This document shows positions 54,302-61,171 of a DNA stretch of 64,000 bases, piece by piece; the stretch's first letter is position 1; each line of letters begins with the position of its first letter. A program made the translations under genes and the position numbers. Below the pieces are notes generated by a model that made no database searches, was not told where the DNA came from, and saw only the letters and a program-made list of their open reading frames with translations. The stretch is from CAJBVG01 sp943371425. GTDB taxonomy: Bacteria > Bacteroidota > Bacteroidia > Sphingobacteriales > Sphingobacteriaceae. The DNA lies in contig CALRUR010000002.1 of NCBI GenBank assembly GCA_943371425.1, positions 62,001 to 126,000 on the forward strand. Reading direction: 5' to 3'.

Positions 54302-54386
54302 GGTCACAAAGGGCTCCAAGTACGCGCAAAGTTTCACAAAGAAAATCTCTGTGCGACTTTGTGCGTACTTGGAGCCCTTTGTGACC
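54302..54386. repeat. CACAAAG hairpin element, 85 nt
   Basis: GGTCACAAAGGGCTCCAAGT...CTTGGAGCCCTTTGTGACC. The arms pair over about 30 bp, including a private segment GGGCTCCAAGTACGC that differs from the other copies but is matched on both arms. Confidence 0.9.
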
Positions 54387-54528
54387 TAATAATATTCATA
54401 TTTTATATTTTAAAAATAAACTTAAAATTGCTACTTTCAGTAAAAATAGTGCATCTTATCAACTAAAATATTCATCTAGGTTTCATTCACTTTTTCCTTC
54501 ATCTTTATCATTATAAAAACTGATAAAA

Positions 54529-55278
54529 ATGAAGCTCAAAAATAAAACAATTTTAATAACCGGCGGTAGCAGTGGCATTGGTTTAGAATTTGTAAAACAG
54601 TTACACCAATTGGGTGCAACACTTATTATAACGGGTAGAAACGAAGAGAAGCTTAATGAAGTAAAAGCATTGTTCTCTAATGTACACACCATAGTGAGTG
54701 ATATGGGAAACACACAAGATATTGTGCAATTGCAGCAAACCCTGTTAGCAAAACATCCGCAGCTCGATATGGTAATTAACAATGCAGGCATTATGCATAA
54801 AATTAGTTTACAACAAGAGGATTTATCACTAGATGAACTTACTTCCGAAATTGAAGTAAACTTGAATGGAATCATCAAATTAAATCATCTGTTAATTCCG
54901 CATTTAAAAACAAAAACAGAAGCGGCAATAGTAAATATAAGTTCGGGATTGGCCTTTGTACCATTCCTTGCATCGCCCATTTACAGTGTGGCTAAAGCAG
55001 GCTTACATGCTTATACAAAACTATTACGGTTAGAACTTAAAAGCACCTCTATAAAAGTATTTGAAATTGCACCACCAAGCACTAATACTTCGCTTATCAG
55101 CGCATTTAACAATCCAAACAAACCTACTAAAACCATGAGCCCAGAGCAATTGGTTTCCATCGCTCTTAAAAGCATCACTAAAAATAAGTACGAAATAATT
55201 CCAGGACTTGCTACATTTTTGTACGTGATAAGTAGGGTGGCTCCTGGAATGGCGTTGAGAATGGTGAATAGTAACTAG
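54529..55278 (+). CDS. SDR oxidoreductase (DltE-like)
   Basis: 249 residues, classical short-chain dehydrogenase. Nucleotide motif TGGSSGIG (11-18), NNAG (84-87), catalytic Ser139 and Y152-x3-K156 (YSVAK). Annotated DltE-like in related genomes because of LKNKTILITGGSSGIGLE; the substrate is unknown. The last codon before its TAG stop and the stop itself lie at the start of a gtgactag array. Confidence 0.9.
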   Translation: MKLKNKTILITGGSSGIGLEFVKQLHQLGATLIITGRNEEKLNEVKALFSNVHTIVSDMGNTQDIVQLQQTLLAKHPQLDMVINNAGIMHKISLQQEDLSLDELTSEIEVNLNGIIKLNHLLIPHLKTKTEAAIVNISSGLAFVPFLASPIYSVAKAGLHAYTKLLRLELKSTSIKVFEIAPPSTNTSLISAFNNPNKPTKTMSPEQLVSIALKSITKNKYEIIPGLATFLYVISRVAPGMALRMVNSN

Positions 55279-55318
55279 CGACAGGTGACTGGTGACTAGT
55301 GACTAGTGAATGGTAGTG
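55273..55318. repeat. gtgactagtgac array at the SDR stop codon
   Basis: AACTAGCGACAG, GTGACTGGTGAC, TAGTGACTAGTGAATGG: the same word as at 15963-16101, here in one orientation only. Confidence 0.75.
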
Positions 55319-55400
55319 TTCGTCGGATACAGACTTCTGATTTGATGAGGTTTTCTTTAGATTATTCAATAATAAAATAATTGCATAAATTTGAATTGCT

Positions 55401-55433
55401 CATAACTCACAATTCACAACTCACAATTCAATA
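55401..55433. repeat. cacaattca array before the DinB gene
   Basis: CATAACTCACAATTCAC, AACTCACAATTCA: four loose copies ending at the start codon. A TAAATTTG -7 element (55386-55393) lies just before it. Confidence 0.65.
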
Positions 55434-55939
55434 TGGACCTCCCAACTCTCCAACAACACCTCCAAGCCAACTACCAATCCTTTACCAATTTTATTGGCAA
55501 AATTAGCGATGAAGATTTTATAAAAAGTATAAATAGTAAATGGACTCCGGGGCAACAGCTAGAACATATTTATTTAAGTATAAAACCATTACGAATGGCC
55601 TTAAGCCTGCCAAAGTTTATGTTGACACTTATTTGGGGAAAAGCCAATCGGAAATCGAAAACATACGAAGAATTAGTAGCTAAATACCAGCACAAACTAG
55701 CGCAAGGTGGGAAGGCAACTGCTAGGTTTGTACCTAAAGCTGTTAACTTAAACCAACGAGAAACCTTGTTAAAATCGGTACTCTTGGAAATAACCTCCAT
55801 CAATAAAAAACTAACCAAATTTACCGAAGAAGAATTGGATTTGTACATTTTACCGCATCCTTTATTAGGAAAATTAACCCTTAGAGAAATGATGTACTTT
55901 ACAATTTACCACGCAGAGCACCACCAAAAACAATTATGA
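55433..55939 (+). CDS. DinB-family (YfiT-like) metal-binding protein
   Basis: 168 residues, four-helix bundle. Metal triad H45 (QQLEHIYLS), H160 and H164 (IYHAEHHQKQL), the arrangement of the DinB_2/YfiT thiol-transferase superfamily. Role unknown. The final Leu and TGA stop are supplied by the octamer array that starts there. Confidence 0.85.
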   Translation: MDLPTLQQHLQANYQSFTNFIGKISDEDFIKSINSKWTPGQQLEHIYLSIKPLRMALSLPKFMLTLIWGKANRKSKTYEELVAKYQHKLAQGGKATARFVPKAVNLNQRETLLKSVLLEITSINKKLTKFTEEELDLYILPHPLLGKLTLREMMYFTIYHAEHHQKQL

Positions 55940-56083
55940 ATTATGAATAGTGGTTAGATTCTACTTTAAAGCGTTTATTCTGCACTTAGCGTTTAATAAT
56001 TTAAACATAAACTTACCTAATTAATCTAAAATTGCCGACGCCAGACATAATTCGTAATTCGTAATTCGTAATTCGTAATTCAT
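55931..56083. repeat. Octamer arrays flanking a shared 15-mer
   Basis: 55931-55949 has two aattatga copies over the DinB stop. 56048-56083 has four to five aattcgta copies. Just before the latter is AAATTGCCGACGCCA (56029-56043), which also precedes the array at 59716. Confidence 0.85.
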
Positions 56084-56147
56084 TTCACCCCTGACATACC
56101 CTTGTCACTCCATCCCTTACCTTTGCAGAAACCAAACAAAAAATTAT

Positions 56148-56570
56148 ATGCAAAATCAATTTATTTCAGAGTATCAAACCATCATTAAATCGCCATTAGA
56201 GAAAGTATGGGACGCGCTAACCAACCCTGCAATGGTGAATAAGTATTTCTATGGATCGCAATTAGAAACTACTTGGGAGGTAGGAACAGAAATTTTATGG
56301 ACAGGCGAGTTTGATGGCAAACCCTATTTAGATAAAGGAACTGTGCTAGAATTTATTCCGAACCAACAATTAAGTTTTTCGTATTTAAGCAATTGGTCGG
56401 GGATGGAAGATAAGCCCGATAATTATTTGAAAATAGACTATAAAGTAATAGCTTTAAATAATGAAACAGAGCTTCGCATTACACAAACAAATTACGACGA
56501 AGAAAAATTAAAACACTCTGAAGAAAGTTGGGCTAATGTGATAGACATGCTTAAAAATTTGATTGAATAA
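56148..56570 (+). CDS. SRPBCC (AHSA1-like) protein
   Basis: 140 residues. Helix-grip pattern SEYQTIIKSPLEKVWDALTNPAMVNKYFYGS ... LWTGEFDGKPYLDKGTVLEFIPNQQLSFSYLS. Likely binds a hydrophobic ligand or chaperone client; unknown. Its stop overlaps the start of the ydeI-like gene (TAATG). A TACCTTTG element (56118-56125) lies upstream. Confidence 0.85.
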   Translation: MQNQFISEYQTIIKSPLEKVWDALTNPAMVNKYFYGSQLETTWEVGTEILWTGEFDGKPYLDKGTVLEFIPNQQLSFSYLSNWSGMEDKPDNYLKIDYKVIALNNETELRITQTNYDEEKLKHSEESWANVIDMLKNLIE

Positions 56571-57130
56571 TGGCGAAAAAGCTAAACGAAAAACAAGAGC
56601 CCGAATTATTCTATCCGAAAAGCACCAAAGAGTGGCGTAAATGGTTAGAGAAAAACCATGAGAAGAAAGATGCTGTATGGCTTATGTATTATAAGAAAGC
56701 AACAGGCAAACCAAGCATCACATGGTCGGAATCTGTAGACCAGGCTTTGTGTTTCGGATGGATAGACAGTAAGCATGTTGGCATAGACCATGAAAGCTCT
56801 AAACAATATTTTTGCAAACGAAAAGCAAAAAGTACTTGGTCTAAAATTAATAAACAGAAAATAGAAAAACTAAGTGCCGAAGGCTTAATAGCTGAAGCAG
56901 GTTTTAAGAGTATTGAAATAGCCAAAGCCAATGGCTCTTGGACATTGTTAGACGATATAGATAATTTAGTAATTCCACCTGATTTAGCCTTACTATTTAA
57001 ACAAAAAAAATCAGCCAAAGAACGTTTCGAAAAACTAAGTGAATCCGCTAAAAAAGTTTTCCTCTACAAACTGAAAACTGCCAAACGCCCCGAAACGAGA
57101 AAGAAAGTGCTAGACGAACTAGCGAATTAA
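56570..57130 (+). CDS. YdeI/OmpD-associated family protein
   Basis: 186 residues. The family motif is WRKWLEKNHEKKDAVWLMYYKK and SWSESVDQALCFGWIDSKH-like (ITWSESVDQALCFGWIDS), followed by a helical C-terminal bacteriocin-protection-type segment. Function not defined. Coupled to the SRPBCC gene by a 1-nt overlap. The last four codons (ELAN) and stop are part of a cgaactaa array. Confidence 0.87.
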   Translation: MAKKLNEKQEPELFYPKSTKEWRKWLEKNHEKKDAVWLMYYKKATGKPSITWSESVDQALCFGWIDSKHVGIDHESSKQYFCKRKAKSTWSKINKQKIEKLSAEGLIAEAGFKSIEIAKANGSWTLLDDIDNLVIPPDLALLFKQKKSAKERFEKLSESAKKVFLYKLKTAKRPETRKKVLDELAN

Positions 57131-57264
57131 CGAACTAACGAATTTGCGAACTAACGACTATGCGATTATACGACTATACGACTATACGAAGAGAAATTTA
57201 TCAAACTAGCAATATGAAACAAAGATCGATCATTCATAATTCATAATTCATAATTCATAATTCA
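57113..57264. repeat. cgaactaa/cgactata array and a second octamer array
   Basis: 57113-57190: at least eight copies of an 8-nt word (CGAACTAG, CGAATTAA, CGAACTAA, CGACTATG, CGACTATA), starting inside the ydeI-like gene. 57231-57264: four copies of ttcataat up to 5 nt before the next start codon. Confidence 0.88.
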
Positions 57265-57269
57265 AATAA

Positions 57270-58385
57270 ATGTTACTCAAAGAACTTTACTCCCCTCAAT
57301 TCTACCAACAATTCTGCAAAGTACTACAAGTGGTGCTTCCTTCTTTAGATCAAAAGAAATTTATCAAGGCTATTTTTTGTAAAACTTGGGAGCAAATGGA
57401 GCTTAAGGCGCGGATGAAACATACTGGAACGGTATTACATTCGGTGCTGCCATCCAACTTTAAAGAAGCTGCACCATTGTTAAAAGAATTGGTAATTGAA
57501 TTGCAAAAAAGTCCATTGCATAGGCATAGCTTGGAGTGCATGTTTATACCCGATTATATAGAGCGTTATGGAATCGACGATTTTGAACGCTCGGTTAAAT
57601 TATTTGAACACGTAACTCCATTTACCAGTTGCGAATTTGCGGTGAGGCCCTTTATTGTAAAGTATGAAGAACGAATGCTTCAGCAAATGCTAACATGGAG
57701 CAATCATAAAAACCATCATGTACGTAGGTTGGCCAGCGAAGGTGCTCGTCCGCGTTTACCTTGGGCCATGGCATTGCCTGCATTGAAGAAAGACCCTGCG
57801 GCAATTATACCCATCTTAGAAAATTTAAAAGCAGATGAATCTGAATACGTGCGCAGGAGTGTGGCTAATAATTTAAACGATATAGCAAAAGACAATCCGC
57901 AAATAGTAATACACATCGCAAAAAAATGGAAAGGCCAAAGTAAAGATACGGATGCTATAATTAAACATGCTTCTAGAACCCTTTTAAAACAAGGTAATGC
58001 AGATATCTTAAAACATTTTGGCTTAGCAAATAATGCAAAAGTAGAATTACATAAATTTAACATCCTCCACAAAAAAATAAAAATTGGCGAGTACTTAGAA
58101 TTTGATTTTGTACTTCATAATACTGATAAAAAAACTCAGGACTTACGTTTAGAATACGCCATCCATTACCTTCGCAACAATGGAACTCACTCTAAAAAAG
58201 TATTCAAAATTAGCGAACGAAAAATAGCACCTAATGAAGAACTTGTTATAACAAAAAAACAAAGTTTTAAAATAATTACTACTAGGCAATTTTATGTAGG
58301 TAAGCAGTACGTGTCTATTATAGTTAATGGGCATGAACGAGCGAAGGATGAATTTGATTTGATAGAGAAAATGAAAGGCCGATAG
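57270..58385 (+). CDS. alkC: AlkC-type DNA alkylation repair protein (HEAT-like) with Ig-like C-terminus
   Basis: 371 residues. HEAT-like helical repeats to about 255 (SHRLAS-like step: HHVRRLASEGARPRLPWAMALPALKKDP ... YVRRSVANNLNDIAKDNP), the fold of AlkC/AlkD glycosylases that remove alkylated bases. The last ~110 residues form an Ig-like beta domain (IGEYLEFDFVLHNTDKKTQDLRLEYAIHYLRNNG), a feature of AlkC. The C-terminus MKGR-stop is part of the following array. Confidence 0.88.
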   Translation: MLLKELYSPQFYQQFCKVLQVVLPSLDQKKFIKAIFCKTWEQMELKARMKHTGTVLHSVLPSNFKEAAPLLKELVIELQKSPLHRHSLECMFIPDYIERYGIDDFERSVKLFEHVTPFTSCEFAVRPFIVKYEERMLQQMLTWSNHKNHHVRRLASEGARPRLPWAMALPALKKDPAAIIPILENLKADESEYVRRSVANNLNDIAKDNPQIVIHIAKKWKGQSKDTDAIIKHASRTLLKQGNADILKHFGLANNAKVELHKFNILHKKIKIGEYLEFDFVLHNTDKKTQDLRLEYAIHYLRNNGTHSKKVFKISERKIAPNEELVITKKQSFKIITTRQFYVGKQYVSIIVNGHERAKDEFDLIEKMKGR

Positions 58386-58476
58386 TCCGAAAATCCGATA
58401 TTCCGAAAATCCGAAAGACCGAAAATTCGAAAAGGTACCATTCTGCTTTTCGGCCTTTCGGATTTACGGTCTTTCT
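58374..58476. repeat. ccgaaaga array with reverse complement (hairpin)
   Basis: Left side: AAAGGCCGATAG, TCCGAAAA, TCCGATAT, TCCGAAAA, TCCGAAAG, ACCGAAAA (8-nt period) from within the AlkC stop region. Right side: CTTTTCGGCCTTTCGGATTTACGG. Together they can pair over about 25 bp. Confidence 0.85.
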
Positions 58477-58489
58477 GCTATCTTTAGAC

Positions 58490-59647
58490 ATGCAACGTAT
58501 TCTCCTAACCTTACTACTATCGCTGTATAGCATCCTTCTATCGGCTCAAGCTATTAATCGTATTGATGGTAGTACTTATACACCTGATAGTTTAAATACA
58601 AGGATAGAGTACTTAATGCAAAATGCAAAAGTTTCGGGATTGGCTATCGCAGTTTTTAACGATAACAAACCTGTATTTGCAAAAACGTATGGGTATGCGA
58701 ATGTTCCAGAGGGCATAGCTTTTACAGATACTTCGGTGATGTATGCTGCATCGTTTGCGAAAACAGTTTTTGCATACATAGCAGCCTTGTACGTACAAGA
58801 AAAAGTAATCGATTTGGATAAACCTTTGCAAGAATATCTTTCTAAACCATTGCCCGAATATGTAATTAAAGGTTGGCGTAGGGGTTACCAGGATTTGGCA
58901 AACGATGATCGGTATAAAAAAATAACAGCACGCATGTGTTTAACACATACAGCTGGTTTTCCTAATTGGCGTTGGTTTGAAGCCGATAAAAAGTTGAAGT
59001 TTTTGAATGATCCTGGTATTCGTTATAATTACTCGGGCGAAGGTCTGTATTTATTGCAATTTGTACTCGAACAAATAACAGGAAAAGATTATGAAAGTAT
59101 TGTACAGGAAAGAGTTTGTAAACCCTTCAACATGCCAAACACAAGTCATGTTTGGCAAGCGAAATTTGAAAAGAATATCTGTTACGGACACAACGAAAAG
59201 GGAGAGATTTATGAACTAATGAAATGGAAAGAAGCGAGTGCATCGGGCAGCATGAGCACTAACTTCAAAGATTTTATCAATTTTTATACAGCATTAATAA
59301 ATGCTAAGGGCTTAACAAAAAAAACTTTTCTACAAACTACCTCAGCACAAGTACGCATACGCTCTAAACAACAATTCGGACCCGACTCAAGAATTGATGT
59401 AATTGATAACGATGATATTGAATTAAGTTATGGTTTAGGACTAGGTGTATTTAAAACTCCATATGGAAGGGCATATTTCAAAGAAGGTCACGACGAAGGC
59501 TGGGGGCATTATTCAATTGCTTATCCTGATAAAAAAATAGCGGTGGTAATAATGACGAATAACGACAAAGGCGAAAGCATCTTCAAAGAACTCTTAGCCT
59601 ACAGCATTGGCGATGTATACACACCTTGCAACTGGGAAGGATGGTGA
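58490..59647 (+). CDS. Exported class C beta-lactamase-fold serine hydrolase
   Basis: 385 residues; signal peptide 1-19. SxxK S88-F-A-K91, YxN-equivalent Y181-S-G183 (NYSGEGL), and H334 in KEGHDEGWGHY, replacing the KTG of beta-lactamases. These are marks of the DD-peptidase/esterase branch (Pfam beta-lactamase), so it is more likely an esterase or peptidase than a resistance enzyme. Monocistronic. Confidence 0.88.
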   Translation: MQRILLTLLLSLYSILLSAQAINRIDGSTYTPDSLNTRIEYLMQNAKVSGLAIAVFNDNKPVFAKTYGYANVPEGIAFTDTSVMYAASFAKTVFAYIAALYVQEKVIDLDKPLQEYLSKPLPEYVIKGWRRGYQDLANDDRYKKITARMCLTHTAGFPNWRWFEADKKLKFLNDPGIRYNYSGEGLYLLQFVLEQITGKDYESIVQERVCKPFNMPNTSHVWQAKFEKNICYGHNEKGEIYELMKWKEASASGSMSTNFKDFINFYTALINAKGLTKKTFLQTTSAQVRIRSKQQFGPDSRIDVIDNDDIELSYGLGLGVFKTPYGRAYFKEGHDEGWGHYSIAYPDKKIAVVIMTNNDKGESIFKELLAYSIGDVYTPCNWEGW

Positions 59648-59768
59648 GAGATAGTATGCTAGTGAGTTAGTTTGCTAGTATGCTAATGTGCTAATTGCTG
59701 TAAATTGCCGACGCCAATCTAATTCATAATTCATAATTCATAATTCATAATTCATAATTCATAATTCA
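59645..59768. repeat. tagtatgctagtg array and octamer array
   Basis: 59645-59700: loose 9-10-nt words GTATGCTA, GTGAGTTA, GTTTGCTA, GTATGCTA. 59702-59716: the shared 15-mer AAATTGCCGACGCCA. 59721-59766: about six copies of ttcataat, entering the 3' end of the thioredoxin-like gene and forming its last codon and stop. Confidence 0.88.
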
Positions 59769-60283
59769 CTCTCATATTCCTTCCAATTTTTCACCCTATA
59801 AATATTCTCTCCAAAATATTTCAATATCGGGTTAATATCTTTGGGAGTTAAATAACCTGGAACCACGGTGAGTAAATTCATGTTTTCATCTAAAAACACT
59901 GTTGATGGATAGCTCATTTGTCCGTTAAGTAAACTTACGGCGAGTTCGTTTGCTTTATATTCAGTTTTAAACTTAAATACTTTGTCTTTATACACAATCT
60001 CTTCTTTTTGCTCTGCATTAAAGCGTACGAGGTAATAATTCGTTTCTAAATTTTTTATCACGCTCTCATCTGTGTACGTGTATTTGTCCATTTTTTTACA
60101 CCAACCGCACCAATCAGTATACACATCAATTAATATTTTGCGTGGTTCTTTGGCTTGGAGTGCAACAGCTTCTTCAAAACTTATCCATTTAAGTGTACTT
60201 GATACACTATTTTTACTAAAACTGCCAAATAGCAGCGGAATTAATACTAAAATTATGGTGTTTTTTATATTGATGTGTCTCAT
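59759..60283 (-). CDS. Exported thioredoxin-fold protein
   Basis: 174 residues with an N-terminal signal or anchor (about 8-22). Redox motif C59-G-W-C62 within YTDWCGWCKKMDKYTY, the DsbD-gamma/YyaL-like thioredoxin group, plus a cis-Pro region MSYPSTVFLDEN. Likely a periplasmic thiol oxidoreductase of unknown partner. The last residues ESEL and TGA derive from the octamer array. Confidence 0.87.
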   Translation of the reverse strand: MRHINIKNTIILVLIPLLFGSFSKNSVSSTLKWISFEEAVALQAKEPRKILIDVYTDWCGWCKKMDKYTYTDESVIKNLETNYYLVRFNAEQKEEIVYKDKVFKFKTEYKANELAVSLLNGQMSYPSTVFLDENMNLLTVVPGYLTPKDINPILKYFGENIYRVKNWKEYESEL

Positions 60284-60313
60284 TATCAGTAGTTAAAAAT
60301 ATTTTATTATTTA

Positions 60314-60344
60314 TTTGCAATTTAAGTTTTTATTTCTAGTTTTG
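60314..60344 (+). promoter_or_regulatory. Promoter of a candidate small RNA
   Basis: TTTG (60314-60317), 19-nt spacer, TAGTTTTG (60337-60344): same geometry as the tRNA-His, ABC-F and oxidoreductase promoters. Predicted start near 60349-60351. Confidence 0.7.
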
Positions 60345-60347
60345 AAT

Positions 60348-60416
60348 TACCCGAAAGGGTATGTTTTTCATAGGTAGATGTAGGGTCGAACAGAGCAATC
60401 TTTCGGCCCTTTTTTT
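60348..60416 (+). ncRNA. Candidate small RNA (~65-70 nt) with own promoter and terminator
   Basis: Starts with the hairpin TACCC-GAAA-GGGTA (60348-60361, GNRA loop), followed by a ~20-nt unpaired stretch and a 9-bp terminator hairpin (60382-60410) with a T run. No open frame with a start and ribosome site lies inside. It contains GGTAGATGTAG (60373-60383), identical to the 5' end of tRNA-His (30614-30624). It could also be the leader of the ubiX-family gene 50 nt downstream. Confidence 0.6.
60382..60416 (+). terminator. Intrinsic terminator
   Basis: Stem AGGGTCGAA/TTCGGCCCT (one T-G pair), 11-nt loop, then seven Ts. There is no plus-strand coding gene upstream for it to end, which is the main argument for a small RNA here. 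Confidence 0.8.
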
Positions 60417-60466
60417 ATTTAGTATATTTACATCAAACATCTTGCCTAAATTCTAGTTTGTACTTC

Positions 60467-61027
60467 ATGAAACGTAAAATAATTGTTGGTATTACCGGAG
60501 CCAGTGGTTCCATTTACTCTAAAGTGTTGCTCGATAAGCTTTCCTTATTACAAAACGACCTAGAAAAAGTGGGTGTGGTAATGTCTGATAATGCAAAGCA
60601 GGTATGGGAATATGAGCTACACAACAGCGATTATACCAAGTACAATTTCGATTTTTACGATAAGAATAATTTTATGGCACCTTTTGCCTCTGGTTCGGCG
60701 AAATATGATACCATGATTATTGCACCTTGCAGCATGGGTACCCTTGCCCGCATAGCCACAGGAGTGTCTAACGATTTAATGACTCGTGCAGCCGATGTAA
60801 TTTTAAAAGAACGCCGTAAACTGATTATGGTGGTACGCGATACGCCTTTCAGTTTAATACACATCAACAATATGAAAACCGTAACGGAAGCTGGTGGCAT
60901 TATTTGCCCAGCAAATCCTTCGTTTTACTCTCTACCTAAATCTTTTGAAGAATTGGCAGCTACGGTAGTGGATAGAACCTTAGATTTAGCGGGGTTTGAG
61001 TTACCAAGCTATAGATGGTCAGAGTAG
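60467..61027 (+). CDS. ubiX: UbiX-family flavin prenyltransferase
   Basis: 186 residues from ATG 60467. Family motifs: IVGITGASGSIYSKVLL at the N-terminus, MIIAPCSMGTLARIATGVSNDLMTRAADV, and KLIMVVRDTPFSLIHINNM. UbiX makes the prenylated FMN cofactor used by UbiD-type decarboxylases, in ubiquinone/menaquinone or aromatic-acid pathways. No ubiD gene is in the window. Confidence 0.93.
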   Translation: MKRKIIVGITGASGSIYSKVLLDKLSLLQNDLEKVGVVMSDNAKQVWEYELHNSDYTKYNFDFYDKNNFMAPFASGSAKYDTMIIAPCSMGTLARIATGVSNDLMTRAADVILKERRKLIMVVRDTPFSLIHINNMKTVTEAGGIICPANPSFYSLPKSFEELAATVVDRTLDLAGFELPSYRWSE

Positions 61028-61048
61028 CTGTAATAGAGATTTTTTATA

Positions 61049-61127
61049 TTTCACGCAAAGAGGCAAAGCAGCAAAGAGGCAAAGATTTTTACTTGGCTAC
61101 TTTGCTCCTTTGCCTCTTTGCGTGAAA
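61049..61127. repeat. CACGCAAAG hairpin element, 79 nt
   Basis: TTTCACGCAAAGAGGCAAAG...CTTTGCCTCTTTGCGTGAAA; arms pair over about 28 bp including the variable AGG/CCT. Located 21 nt after the ubiX stop. Confidence 0.9.
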
Positions 61128-61171
61128 CGAAGCTATTCCACAATTGTGGATACACATTCTTCTTCGCCCGC

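Noticed and set aside
1485..59768. CRISPR arrays
   Set aside because: The repeats are contiguous 7-8-nt units without 25-40-nt spacers, and there are no cas genes.
60373..60410. tRNA-like gene near 60.38 kb
   Set aside because: It shares 11 nt with the tRNA-His 5' end, but no D, anticodon or T arm can be formed; treated as part of the small RNA candidate.
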